Counted from the first letter of the stretch, positions 6,191-14,748 are shown. The stretch: DNA of 33,197 nt from an uncultured Bacteroides sp. (GCA_947074275.1 CAMTPA010000033.1:1-33197); one strand, 5' to 3'. A program made the numbers and translations. Notes: generated by a model from the sequence alone, not told the origin.

Positions 6191-7282
6191 ATGAGGAGAG
6201 TTTTCCCCCTTTTATTTCTGCTCATTGCTGTTTTTGTCAATTGTATAGCAAGTAGCTATTTGAATAACAGTGATTTATGGGAAAAAGCAGAACGAAATAT
6301 ACACGAACAAAAATACGATAGTGCCATTGTAGCATACGAAACGCTCGTTTCTGAGCTGGACTCCATCTACAAAGAAATTAATTCAACTCAGGTAGAAGAT
6401 TTAAGGCGCACTTACTCCATCGATGAGTTGGAACTGGCAAATAGTAAGGAGAAAAATTATTTGCTTCAATCCACAGTACGCATTCTGTCCATATTGATGA
6501 TTGTTCTTTTTGTTTGCTTCATTTATTTGAAGTATCAAAAACGAAAACTGATACAATCTCGAATAAAACTGCAGAACGCCAAAAAAATGGCAGAAGAGTC
6601 TGTGCAAAATAAAAGCTTGTTCCTATCGAATATGAGCCACGAAATTCGTACTCCACTCAATGCTCTTTCGGGATTTTCGGAACTGCTCACATCTGGTGGT
6701 ATTGATGAAATGACTCGAAATCAGTGCAATGAAATTATTCAGCAGAACTCTAAATTGCTGCTTGATTTGCTGAACGATGTGGTGGATGTGGCGTGTACTG
6801 ATATTGCTCAGATGAGTTTTGAAATAAAAGAGTGCAACATCATTGTGCTTTGTCAGAATGTGGTAAACACCCTCGAAGGCATCAAGCAAACCGAAGCTAA
6901 CATTCTTTTCGCAAGCCCTTACCCAGCTTTTACAATCGAAACTGACACCGTTAGGCTTCAGCAAGTGTTTATCAATCTGCTTGTGAATGCCACGAAATTT
7001 ACCAAGAAAGGTAGCATCGTTTTGGCTCTGGATGTGGAAAAAGAAGGGGTAGCCTTGTTCTCGATAACAGATACGGGCAGTGGGATTCCTAAAGAGCAAC
7101 GCGAAAGGGTTTTTAAGCGTTTTGAAAAAGCAAATGAAAGAGTGCAAGGAACAGGTATTGGCCTCTCTCTTTGTCGAGATATTATAGAGCATCTTGGTGG
7201 TAAAATTTGGGTCGACCCAGATTACGAGCAAGGAACACGTGTATTTTTTACCCATCCATTAAAACAAAACAAACTGCAATGA
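6191..7282 (+). CDS. Membrane sensor histidine kinase with short periplasmic region, 363 aa
   Basis: Order: signal or anchor sequence (1-20), a short periplasmic part (about 25-92) resembling the last TPR helix pair of Bacteroidetes TPR kinases (AERNIHEQKYDSAIVAYETL), a membrane segment (95-114), a linker coiled coil, a HisKA domain with SHEIRTPLN (H150 accepts phosphate) and a HATPase domain with INLLVNATKF (N262, N266), DTGSGI (294-299) and GTGIGL (320-325). All kinase motifs are present, so it should autophosphorylate. There is no receiver domain and no response regulator nearby. Its stop overlaps the start of the next gene (ATGA), which encodes a full TPR sensor with a dead kinase domain. 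The very small sensor region suggests it may take its input from that partner; this is inference. Confidence 0.88.
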   Translation: MRRVFPLLFLLIAVFVNCIASSYLNNSDLWEKAERNIHEQKYDSAIVAYETLVSELDSIYKEINSTQVEDLRRTYSIDELELANSKEKNYLLQSTVRILSILMIVLFVCFIYLKYQKRKLIQSRIKLQNAKKMAEESVQNKSLFLSNMSHEIRTPLNALSGFSELLTSGGIDEMTRNQCNEIIQQNSKLLLDLLNDVVDVACTDIAQMSFEIKECNIIVLCQNVVNTLEGIKQTEANILFASPYPAFTIETDTVRLQQVFINLLVNATKFTKKGSIVLALDVEKEGVALFSITDTGSGIPKEQRERVFKRFEKANERVQGTGIGLSLCRDIIEHLGGKIWVDPDYEQGTRVFFTHPLKQNKLQ

Positions 7283-9231
7283 AATCTGTAATCGCCACAC
7301 TGTTTTTTTTAATCTGCTTTTTGTTTGGCTCACTCATTTTTGCCAATGAAGTCGACTCTGTTCAACTGCGTAACTCGATATTTTTGGAATTGCACAATAT
7401 GGAAAGTGATAAAGACAAAGTGAGCCATCTGCGCAATGCAGTGCTGAATTATATGGGGAGGAACTGGTCTTTGGAACTGCTTGATACGGCATTGGTCATT
7501 ACTCGACGTGCTGAGATGCACCACGATGAACTGAGAGTGCTATTTGATATTGCCAGACATCATCAATTTGCCCGTGATAGGAAGAAGTTCGACCAAAGTA
7601 TTCAAAATCTGAAAGTGAAGAGTTACGAATACGAAGATTATGGACTTTATTTCAGTGCTTGGGCTGGTGCGATGCAATATTATAGCTCGTCGGGCGATAC
7701 TGAGTATGTGATTGTTGAGGCTCAAAATATGGCGCGCGAAGCCGAACGGATAAACTACGAGCAAGGCATTAGTGTGGTGCTTATAACTTTAGGACAGGCT
7801 CTTGCATACGCCGATAGAAATCCCGAAGCCATAGATGTGTATAACAATGCTTTGAATTTGGGTGTCGTCAACCGCAATGGTAAGATGAAGCTTCACCACC
7901 GTTTGGCTTCACTCTACCGACAGCAAGAAGAGTACGACAAGGCTTTGAACGAACTGAATCAGCGGGTGGAAATTCTAAATGAATTGATGGGCGAAACTCC
8001 TCCCGAAAATCAAAATAAATACAGAAGTCATTGGCTGGAAACAGAGCTGGCCTATTGTCGTGTTTATGCTGCCCAGCAAAACGAGCAAGAACTCTACAAC
8101 CACTTAATGGCTGCTCAGAAATATTATTATCCACAATGTTTTTACTCAATGGCAGTGGGTTATCACGCTTTTTGGGGAGAATACTATCGAATGGTGAAGC
8201 AATGGGACAAATGTTTCGAAATGTTTGATATTGCTTTGGGAATGTTTAGAGAGAGCGATCCGCTTCATCGGAGCAGCGTATGCAAAATGAAGATTAAAGC
8301 TTTGCTGGATGCGAATCGATACGAAGATGCTGCTGGGATGTATCGTTATGTAGTCGCAAAACAAGACTCTTTGAATGTGGCAGTGGCCAATCGAAATGAA
8401 GAAATTCACCGAGCCAACTTCTCTATTCAGGAGGCTCTTGTGGCAAAGGAAAAAGGATTTATAGCAAGACGAATATCTGTGGGTGTTATAGCTATTTTGT
8501 TTATCATAGTTTTGATAATAGCTATTGTTCGCTCATTTCGTTTACGAAAAAGGTTGCGCCAGTCGGAAGATGAAATTCGGCAAGCTCTTTTTGTGGCAGA
8601 AGCATCGGATAAGATGAAAGCCCATTTCTTGCGAAACATAACCTATGAAGTACGTATTGCTCTTAATACAGTAGTGGGATTCTCCGACATTCTTTCAGTT
8701 GAAAAGGATTTGAGTCAAACGGAGTGTGAAGAGTACTCGGCGATGATTAAGAAAAATGCTGATGCACTGATTGTCTTAATAAATAATGTACTCGACCTCT
8801 CTCGGTTGGAGTCGGGGATGATGCGTTTTAATTGGGAAGAGGTAGATGCGTTACAACTGTGTAGGGAAGCTAAAATGGTAGCAGAGATGCAGAATAATCG
8901 CAATATAAAGATGGTTTTTAGTACACTTGACTCCAATCTGCTTATTCGCACAGATACTCGTTGGTTCTCAAAAGTGCTTCTTTCAATGCTAAGTGGTGCT
9001 CAGAGGAAATCGACTTGTAATGCAGAGTGTTTAGTTGAAGAAAAATCTGAAAAACTAATAGTAACGGTGTGCAACTGTATGTTTTATCATCGAGATGAAG
9101 ATGAGCAGACTGTGAGAATATCAGATACAATAAACACTCTGTTTGTAAAAGCTGCCGGTGGTGAGTATTGGCATATGAAGGATGATAACGGTTGTGAAAA
9201 AACGGTTGTATCTTATCCTCTTTTGCGATAA
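7279..9231 (+). CDS. TPR sensor protein with degenerate histidine kinase domain (pseudokinase), 650 aa
   Basis: The ATG at 7279 overlaps the preceding kinase stop and gives a proper signal peptide (about 1-22); an earlier in-frame start would not. Residues 25-380 are helical TPR-like repeats (for example NPEAIDVYNNALNLG and QEEYDKALNELNQRVEIL), presumably periplasmic. A membrane segment (398-418) and a HisKA-like region follow. In place of the usual SHEIRTPLN it has TYEVRIALN: the phospho-accepting histidine is Tyr456 and the proline is lost. The HATPase part (about 555-650) lacks the N-box asparagines (VLLSMLSGAQRKS), the DxGxG motif (VTVCNCMFYHRDED) and the GTGLGL lid. The frame is open and 650 residues long, so this is a conserved-looking reading frame, not a fragment. 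It probably acts as a sensor or scaffold for the intact kinase. Confidence 0.85.
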   Translation: MKSVIATLFFLICFLFGSLIFANEVDSVQLRNSIFLELHNMESDKDKVSHLRNAVLNYMGRNWSLELLDTALVITRRAEMHHDELRVLFDIARHHQFARDRKKFDQSIQNLKVKSYEYEDYGLYFSAWAGAMQYYSSSGDTEYVIVEAQNMAREAERINYEQGISVVLITLGQALAYADRNPEAIDVYNNALNLGVVNRNGKMKLHHRLASLYRQQEEYDKALNELNQRVEILNELMGETPPENQNKYRSHWLETELAYCRVYAAQQNEQELYNHLMAAQKYYYPQCFYSMAVGYHAFWGEYYRMVKQWDKCFEMFDIALGMFRESDPLHRSSVCKMKIKALLDANRYEDAAGMYRYVVAKQDSLNVAVANRNEEIHRANFSIQEALVAKEKGFIARRISVGVIAILFIIVLIIAIVRSFRLRKRLRQSEDEIRQALFVAEASDKMKAHFLRNITYEVRIALNTVVGFSDILSVEKDLSQTECEEYSAMIKKNADALIVLINNVLDLSRLESGMMRFNWEEVDALQLCREAKMVAEMQNNRNIKMVFSTLDSNLLIRTDTRWFSKVLLSMLSGAQRKSTCNAECLVEEKSEKLIVTVCNCMFYHRDEDEQTVRISDTINTLFVKAAGGEYWHMKDDNGCEKTVVSYPLLR

Positions 9232-9233
9232 GT

Positions 9234-9872
9234 TTATTTTTTGCGTATTAAAGTAAGTCCATCGCGTAAAGGAAGAATCACCTTCTCAACTCTGTCGTCG
9301 GTAGCAACCAAATCGTTGAACGCTATAATGCCTTGAGTCTGATAATCGTTTGTAGCTGGTTTTTCTATCACGTGGCCATCCCAAAGTGTGTTGTCTGCAA
9401 TAATGAAACCACCTGTGCGCAAGTGTGTCAACACCATTTCATAACATTCTATGTAAGTACGCTTGTCGCCATCTATAAAAGCCAAATCGAAAGTGATGCC
9501 CAAGGTGGGAACTAATTGAAGGGCATTCCCAATATAGAATTTTATTTTGTCCGCATAAGGTGAGTTCTCAAGCCACGGACGTGTGAAATCTTCTTGTTCG
9601 TCGTTGATTTCAAATGTGTGAAGCATTCCACCCTTTGGCAAGCCTTCGGCAAGACAAAGGGCGGAATATCCACTGTAAGTTCCTATTTCTAAAACCTGCA
9701 TCGGACGAATCATCTCTACAAACATTTTTAGCAATCTTCCCTGCAAATGTCCTGATGCCATACGCGGACGCAATAGTTTTACATACGTGTCGCGATACAA
9801 CGCTTTCAGATAGTCATTTTCGGGGTCGATGTGCTGTAAGATATATTCGTCCAGCGATTCAGATTCTTTCAT
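9234..9872 (-). CDS. SAM-dependent O-methyltransferase (PF01596 type), 212 aa
   Basis: A class I methyltransferase of the caffeoyl-CoA/catechol O-methyltransferase family. Motif I is VLEIGTYSGYSALCLA (60-75), the acidic end of strand 2 is FEIN (87-90), and the metal-binding residues are in FIDGDK (132-137) and ADN (159-161). In this family a divalent metal orients vicinal hydroxyl groups for methylation; the substrate here cannot be told. The length is normal. It starts 5 bases after the pyruvate kinase stop and is the last gene of an aroQ-pyk-methyltransferase unit. It converges on the pseudokinase gene with only two bases between stop codons and no terminator. Confidence 0.88.
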   Translation of the reverse strand: MKESESLDEYILQHIDPENDYLKALYRDTYVKLLRPRMASGHLQGRLLKMFVEMIRPMQVLEIGTYSGYSALCLAEGLPKGGMLHTFEINDEQEDFTRPWLENSPYADKIKFYIGNALQLVPTLGITFDLAFIDGDKRTYIECYEMVLTHLRTGGFIIADNTLWDGHVIEKPATNDYQTQGIIAFNDLVATDDRVEKVILPLRDGLTLIRKK

Positions 9873-9877
9873 TTATA

Positions 9878-11341
9878 TTATAAGTAACGATTGCTGTTTG
9901 GCAAAACATAATCTGATGCGTGTTTCAGCACATCTTCTACTACATTGATTTCAAGGAATGAAGTATGTGTTCCTTCTTTTCCACTACTCAAATAACCCAC
10001 TAAGTCTGTTGGTTGCAAACGTCCCTCTTTCAACAAGCGGCGAAGTGCTGCAAAGTAATACTCTTGTCCGTTTGCAAGTTCGGGCATATAAATAGCTTCT
10101 ACACCGTATGAAAGAGCTAAATGACGCATTGTTTTTTCTTTGTAGCAAATAGCCAATACAGGGAATTTACCACGGAAAGCAGCCAAGTTGCGTGCGGTAC
10201 GTCCGCTGTAGCTATCGGTGATAATAGCGCGGATTTTCAATTTAGAAGTTGCTTTTACTGCTTGTTTTGCCAAGAATGCAGTTACATCGTTGCTTTCCTC
10301 ATCCAATGGAATACGAATGTCATTTTCTCCTAACTTGTCTTGCTCTGCTTGTGCGGCGATTTTTGCCATTGTGTTCACGGCATCTACTGGATACTTTCCA
10401 TAAGCGGTCTCTCCACTAAGCATTAAGGCATCTGTGCGATAATAAATAGCGTTGGCAATGTCGGTAACTTCGGCACGTGTAGGGCGTGGATTGTTTATCA
10501 TCGTATGTAGCATTTGAGTAGCTACGATAACAGGCTTTTTCGCTAAGATACACTTGCGGATAAGCACACGTTGAATACCGGGTATACGTTCTTGTGGAAC
10601 CTCAATACCCAAATCTCCACGAGCCACCATCACTCCATCGGCTACCTCAAGAATTTCATCGATATTGTCTACTCCCTCTTGGTTTTCAATTTTTGCAATG
10701 ATACGAATATCGCTGTTGTGTGCGTCGAGAATCTCGCGAATATCAAGCACATCTTGACGATTGCGTACAAAAGAGTGAGCTATAAAATCGATGTCTTTTT
10801 CGATAGCATAAAGTATGTTGTTGCGGTCTTTTTCGGTTAATGACGGCAAATTGATGCGTACTCCCGGCACGTTCACGCTTTTACGACTACCCAGTGTAGC
10901 TTCGTTTTGAACCTCACAAAGCAGATAGTCATTTGTTTTTTCGATAACACGAACTTCCAAATCACCGTCGTCAAATAGCACAGTTCCACCCACGCTTAAG
11001 TCTTGCACAAAGTTTGGATAAGAAACAGCGATACATTCGCGAACGGTTTCTTGATTGGGATTACCTACGATTTTCACTTGTTCACCAATGGTGTAAAGTA
11101 TCGATTCGTCACCAGCACAAGCCGTAGTGCGCACTTCGGGCCCTTTGGTGTCCATCAATATAGCTATGCGGTTTGATACCGAACGCACATTGGCAATCAA
11201 TGTCTCAAAACCTTCGCGGCTTGCGTGTGCAGTGTTCATACGCACCACGTTCATACCTGCCTCATAGAGCTTTTTGATAAAGTCGACATCACAACGTCTG
11301 TCCGAAATAGAAGCTACAATTTTTGTTTGTTTCAACAACAT
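9878..11341 (-). CDS. pyk: Pyruvate kinase, 487 aa
   Basis: Catalyses the last step of glycolysis, PEP + ADP to pyruvate + ATP. Visible family motifs: RMNTAHAS (34-41), MDTKGPEVR (63-71), IIAKIENQEGVDN (214-226, with catalytic Lys217 and metal ligand Glu219), MVARGDLGIEV (238-248) and VATQML (273-278). The domain order (N-terminal barrel, B domain at about 72-160, C-terminal regulatory domain from about 350) is complete. After TQML the sequence is HTM where many enzymes have ESM, a small difference near the substrate. It follows aroQ by 26 bases and precedes the O-methyltransferase by 5, so the three form one operon. Confidence 0.96.
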   Translation of the reverse strand: MLLKQTKIVASISDRRCDVDFIKKLYEAGMNVVRMNTAHASREGFETLIANVRSVSNRIAILMDTKGPEVRTTACAGDESILYTIGEQVKIVGNPNQETVRECIAVSYPNFVQDLSVGGTVLFDDGDLEVRVIEKTNDYLLCEVQNEATLGSRKSVNVPGVRINLPSLTEKDRNNILYAIEKDIDFIAHSFVRNRQDVLDIREILDAHNSDIRIIAKIENQEGVDNIDEILEVADGVMVARGDLGIEVPQERIPGIQRVLIRKCILAKKPVIVATQMLHTMINNPRPTRAEVTDIANAIYYRTDALMLSGETAYGKYPVDAVNTMAKIAAQAEQDKLGENDIRIPLDEESNDVTAFLAKQAVKATSKLKIRAIITDSYSGRTARNLAAFRGKFPVLAICYKEKTMRHLALSYGVEAIYMPELANGQEYYFAALRRLLKEGRLQPTDLVGYLSSGKEGTHTSFLEINVVEDVLKHASDYVLPNSNRYL

Positions 11342-11367
11342 AATATTTATCTTTACTTTTAAATGAA

Positions 11368-11796
11368 TTACAATTTATTAGAATCAATCAATGCTTCGAT
11401 AGCAAGTTTATAAGAGTTTAATCCAAATCCACAAATCACTCCTACGCAGGCAGAGGCTATCATCGAAGTGTGACGAAAGCTTTCACGGCTGTGAACATTA
11501 GAAATATGAGTTTCGATAACTGGAGTAGTTATGGCTCGGATAGCATCTTGGAGGGCGATGGAAGTGTGGGTGTAAGCACCGGCATTGAGTACAATCCCGT
11601 CAAAATCGAAGCCCACCTCTTGAATGCGATTTATCAACTCGCCTTCTACGTTGGACTGAAAATAGTGTAGCTCTGCATTGGGGAATTTAGTGCGGAGTGT
11701 CACCAAATATTCTTCGAAGCTTACGCTGCCATAAATCGAAGGCTCGCGCTTTCCCAACAGATTAATATTAGGACCATTAATAATTTGTATCCTCAT
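11368..11796 (-). CDS. aroQ: 3-dehydroquinate dehydratase, type II, 142 aa
   Basis: Type II dehydroquinase of the shikimate pathway; it removes water from 3-dehydroquinate. The start INGPNINLLGKREPSIYG (6-23) carries the catalytic Tyr22 on the flexible loop, NAGAYTHTS (71-79) is the substrate loop (most homologues have NPGAYTHTS) and HISNVHSRE (97-105) provides further substrate contacts. Length is normal for the dodecameric enzyme. It is the first gene of the aroQ-pyk-methyltransferase unit and divergent from xerD, an arrangement common in Bacteroidales. Promoter box TACCTTTG lies at 11852-11859. Confidence 0.96.
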   Translation of the reverse strand: MRIQIINGPNINLLGKREPSIYGSVSFEEYLVTLRTKFPNAELHYFQSNVEGELINRIQEVGFDFDGIVLNAGAYTHTSIALQDAIRAITTPVIETHISNVHSRESFRHTSMIASACVGVICGFGLNSYKLAIEALIDSNKL

Positions 11797-11818
11797 AACA
11801 CAATCTTGCTTTAATTAA

Positions 11819-11826
11819 TACCTTTG
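11819..11826 (+). promoter_or_regulatory. -7 box TACCTTTG for xerD
   Basis: Exact TAnnTTTG box 44 bases before the xerD ATG, with TTGC around 11806-11809 near -33 spacing. It overlaps in reach with the aroQ promoter, which lies to its right and fires left. Confidence 0.6.
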
Positions 11827-11851
11827 TCCTCAAAATCGCTTTTTTGCGCTG

Positions 11852-11859
11852 CAAAGGTA
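11852..11859 (-). promoter_or_regulatory. -7 box TACCTTTG for aroQ
   Basis: CAAAGGTA on the plus strand reads TACCTTTG on the minus strand, 56 bases before the aroQ ATG. Because it is to the right of the xerD box, the two transcripts should overlap at their 5' ends. Confidence 0.6.
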
Positions 11860-11869
11860 AGAAAAAGAA

Positions 11870-12817
11870 ATGAATATAGATAATAAAATAAAGAAGAACG
11901 AGGAGCTGCCTCGATTAATTAAGCGTTATCAGCAGTATTTAAGGTTGGAAAAGTCGCTATCTGACAATACTTACGATGCCTATATGACCGATTTGGATAA
12001 ACTCCTTTCATTCTTGCTTATAGAGCAGATTGATGTGCGTGAGGCTACGATGGAGCATCTTGAGACGTTTATTGCCAGTTTGCACGATATTGGTATCACA
12101 GCTCGTTCGCAAGCTCGAATCTTATCGGGAATTAAATCATTTTTCAATTTTCTGATTATAACAGATCGTATCACAATTGACCCCAGTGAGCTGATAGAAG
12201 GTCCCAAGATAGGGTTGAAACTGCCTGAAGTACTTAGTTTGCAAGAGGTGGATGCGATTATTTCTGCCGTTGATTTAAGTAAAAACGAAGGACAGCGCAA
12301 TCGCGCGATGCTTGAAACGCTTTATAGCTGCGGTTTGCGTGTGTCCGAGCTTGTAAATCTGAAATTATCGGATATGTATTTTGACGAAGAATTTGTGCGA
12401 GTGACAGGCAAGGGTGATAAGCAGCGGTTAGTTCCTATTTCTCAACGAGCCATCAAGGAAATAAGGCTTTACCTGATGGATCGCAATGCTGGTAGAATTA
12501 AGCAAGGTTATGAAGATTTTGTATTTCTTGCACGCTGGGGAAACAACATTTCGCGCATACAAGTGTTTCAGTTAATCAAAGAGTTGGTGGGACGTGCTGG
12601 AATTACTAAAAACATTAGTCCGCATACTTTCCGACACTCTTTTGCCACTCATCTGCTCGAAGGAGGAGCCAACTTGCGGGTGATACAGTGTATGTTAGGT
12701 CACGAGTCGATTGCCACGACGGAGATTTACACACACATTGATAAACGGATGTTGCGTGCCGAAATTATAGAGCATCATCCGCGAAATATTAAATATCGGA
12801 AAGAAAAAGGTCAGTGA
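11870..12817 (+). CDS. xerD: Tyrosine recombinase XerD-like, 315 aa
   Basis: A site-specific recombinase that resolves chromosome dimers at dif with XerC. The N-terminal SAM-like core-binding domain (about 17-103) is followed by the catalytic domain with the full set: R157 in CGLRVSEL, K181 in TGKGDKQR, H252 and R255 in HTFRHSFATH, H278 in GHESI and the nucleophile Y287 in EIYTH. The C-terminal helix that interacts with the partner recombinase is present. The gene stands alone next to aroQ and is not beside any mobile element, which supports the housekeeping Xer role over a transposon integrase. Which of XerC or XerD it is rests on overall resemblance. Confidence 0.9.
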   Translation: MNIDNKIKKNEELPRLIKRYQQYLRLEKSLSDNTYDAYMTDLDKLLSFLLIEQIDVREATMEHLETFIASLHDIGITARSQARILSGIKSFFNFLIITDRITIDPSELIEGPKIGLKLPEVLSLQEVDAIISAVDLSKNEGQRNRAMLETLYSCGLRVSELVNLKLSDMYFDEEFVRVTGKGDKQRLVPISQRAIKEIRLYLMDRNAGRIKQGYEDFVFLARWGNNISRIQVFQLIKELVGRAGITKNISPHTFRHSFATHLLEGGANLRVIQCMLGHESIATTEIYTHIDKRMLRAEIIEHHPRNIKYRKEKGQ

Positions 12818-12874
12818 TTTCATTAAATTATGATAAATCGAGAACTTTTTTTGGACTAATGTATTAATAAATAA

Positions 12875-12882
12875 TATCTTTG
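12875..12882 (+). promoter_or_regulatory. Strong -7 box TATCTTTG with TTTG -33 element for the TPR lipoprotein
   Basis: TATCTTTG is an exact -7 box 86 bases before the ATG at 12968. TTTGG at 12850-12854 sits at -33 spacing. The 15 bases TTTGGACTAATGTAT (12850-12864) recur at 32211-32225. The long AT-rich leader fits a highly expressed gene. Confidence 0.65.
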
Positions 12883-12967
12883 CGTTACTTTATGTTTAGA
12901 CACGCATATTGTATAAAGGCAAGATTATTATTTCAATTACAAACGTTTAATTTATATTTTAACAAAA

Positions 12968-14665
12968 ATGACTAAGAAACTCTATTTGCCATTATTAATG
13001 GTATTGGCTATTGCGTTTTCGTCGTGTAGCAAAAAGATGGGCGAAATTTCATCTGATTATTTCACGACTTCTCCACAAGTATTGGAAGCGATTGGTGGAC
13101 AAGTTCCCGTAACAATTAACGGTAAATTCCCAGAAAAGTATTTCAAGAAAAAAGCCGTAGTTGAAGTTACGCCAGTGTTGAAATGGAATGGTGGTCAAGC
13201 TGTAGGACAGTCTACTACTTTCCAAGGTGAAAAAGTTGAAGGTAATGATCAGTCTATCAATTACAAGATGGGTGGTAACTTTACTATGAAAACTTCTTTC
13301 GATTATGTTCCTGCTATGGACAAATCTGAATTGTATCTTGAGTTTAAAGCTAAAGTTGGAAACAAAAGAGTATCAATTCCTGCAGTGAAGATTGCTGATG
13401 GTGTTATCGCTACTTCTGAATTGGTTGAAGTAACTATTCAAAGTGCAAATCCATCAAACGGTGATGATGCTTTCCAACGCATCGTGAAAGAACAATACGA
13501 GCAACGTATTATGTTCTTGATCAACCAATACAATATTCGTCCAGAAGAGGCTAAAAATGCAAAAGCGTTTGATGCTGAAGCTGCTCTTGTAAACGAAGCA
13601 TTCAACAAACAAATCACAAGCGTTGACGTTGACACTTGGTCATCTCCTGATGGTGGTTATGAATTGAATGAAAAACTTTCTGCTAACCGTCAAAAAGCAT
13701 CTCTTGGTGTAGTTGAAAAAGGTTTGAAGAAAGAAAAAGTAAACGCTCCTGTTGATGCTAAATATACAGCTCAAGACTGGGAAGGTTTCCAAGAATTGGT
13801 GTCTGAATCTAATCTTCAAGACAAAGATGTAATTCTTCGCGTTCTTTCTATGTATATGGATCCTGCTACTCGTGAGCAAGAAATCAAGAATATGGCTGCT
13901 ATCTACGAAGATTTGGCTAACACAATCCTTCCTAAATTGCGTCGTTCTCGTTTGACTTTGAACTACGAAATCATTGGCAAATCTGACGAAGAAATTATGT
14001 CTATGGCTTTCTCTGATCCAGGTGGTTTGAATGTAGAAGAGCTTCTTTATGCTGCTACTTTGACAAACGACAAAGGTCAACAAGAAACTATCTATACAAA
14101 AGTTACTGAATTGTTCCCAAGCGACTACCGTGGTTTCAACAACTTGGGTCGTATGGCTTACGAAGCTGGCAACATTGACAAAGCTGAAGGTTTCTTCAAG
14201 AAAGCTGAAAGCATTCAAGGTGCTCCTGAAGTGTACAACAACTTGGGTCTTGTAGCTTTGGCTAAAGGCAACACTACACTTGCTGAACAATACCTTGGTA
14301 AAGCTGCTGGTGCTAAAGAATTGAACGAAACTCTTGGTAACCTTTACATTACTAAAGGTGAATATGACAAAGCGGTGAACGCATTTGGCAACGCTGCTAC
14401 AAACAGTGCTGCTTTGGCTCAAATTCTTGCTGCCGACTACAACAAAGCTAACACTACTTTGAATAACATCCAAGATAAAGATGCTTATACTTATTATATG
14501 ATGGCTGTGCTTGGTGCAAGAACCAATAACACTAATATGATGACAGAAAACTTGAAACTTGCTATCCAAGCTAACCCAGCGTTGGCTAAGAAAGCAGCTT
14601 CTGATTTGGAGTTCTCAAGATATTTCACAAACCCAACGTTTGTTTCTATCATCGGTAGCAACTAA
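12968..14665 (+). CDS. TPR-containing outer-membrane lipoprotein, probably abundant, 565 aa
   Basis: The signal peptide ends in a lipobox AFSSC (Cys20). After it, residues about 25-165 are beta-rich (FPEKYFKKKAVVEVTPVLKW; NFTMKTSFDYVPAM), then come long helices and a TPR tract from about 385 to 500 (DYRGFNNLGRMAYEAGNIDKA; APEVYNNLGLVALAKGNTTLA). I recall similar lipoproteins throughout Bacteroidales but no established function; it may be a structural or envelope-associated protein. Codon use differs from neighbours: GCT, CTT, AAC, GAA and AAA dominate, a sign of high expression. It has its own promoter and terminator. A 309-codon minus-strand frame inside it (13640-14569) is a side effect of this codon bias. 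Confidence 0.75.
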   Translation: MTKKLYLPLLMVLAIAFSSCSKKMGEISSDYFTTSPQVLEAIGGQVPVTINGKFPEKYFKKKAVVEVTPVLKWNGGQAVGQSTTFQGEKVEGNDQSINYKMGGNFTMKTSFDYVPAMDKSELYLEFKAKVGNKRVSIPAVKIADGVIATSELVEVTIQSANPSNGDDAFQRIVKEQYEQRIMFLINQYNIRPEEAKNAKAFDAEAALVNEAFNKQITSVDVDTWSSPDGGYELNEKLSANRQKASLGVVEKGLKKEKVNAPVDAKYTAQDWEGFQELVSESNLQDKDVILRVLSMYMDPATREQEIKNMAAIYEDLANTILPKLRRSRLTLNYEIIGKSDEEIMSMAFSDPGGLNVEELLYAATLTNDKGQQETIYTKVTELFPSDYRGFNNLGRMAYEAGNIDKAEGFFKKAESIQGAPEVYNNLGLVALAKGNTTLAEQYLGKAAGAKELNETLGNLYITKGEYDKAVNAFGNAATNSAALAQILAADYNKANTTLNNIQDKDAYTYYMMAVLGARTNNTNMMTENLKLAIQANPALAKKAASDLEFSRYFTNPTFVSIIGSN

Positions 14666-14710
14666 TCAATGTTTGTTTAGCTCTGTAACGAGCTGACGAT
14701 TTGAAAATAA

Positions 14711-14748
14711 CAAAGGCGAGATTCTATTATTAGAGTCTCGCCTTTTTC
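14711..14748 (+). terminator. Terminator of the TPR lipoprotein gene
   Basis: AAAGGCGAGA (14712-14721) pairs with TCTCGCCTTT (14736-14745), followed by more T. It lies 47 bases after the stop codon and may also serve the minus-strand DUF2264 gene. Confidence 0.85.

Noticed and set aside
6623..7255. Minus-strand frame of 210 codons opposite the histidine kinase
   Set aside because: It lies under the conserved kinase motifs and has no coding features of its own.
7207..7278. 24-residue N-terminal extension of the pseudokinase
   Set aside because: It overlaps the end of the kinase gene and would bury the signal peptide; the ATGA overlap start at 7279 is normal for coupled genes.
11870..12817. 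xerD-like gene as part of a mobile element
   Set aside because: It is flanked by aroQ and an ordinary lipoprotein gene with no repeats, attachment-like sites or other mobility genes, so a housekeeping Xer recombinase is simpler.
13640..14569. Minus-strand open frame of 309 codons inside the TPR lipoprotein gene
   Set aside because: It is opposite a strongly codon-biased real gene and its translation is a low-complexity mix of Ser, Phe and Val with no family features; the long open frame follows from the avoidance of certain codons on the other strand.
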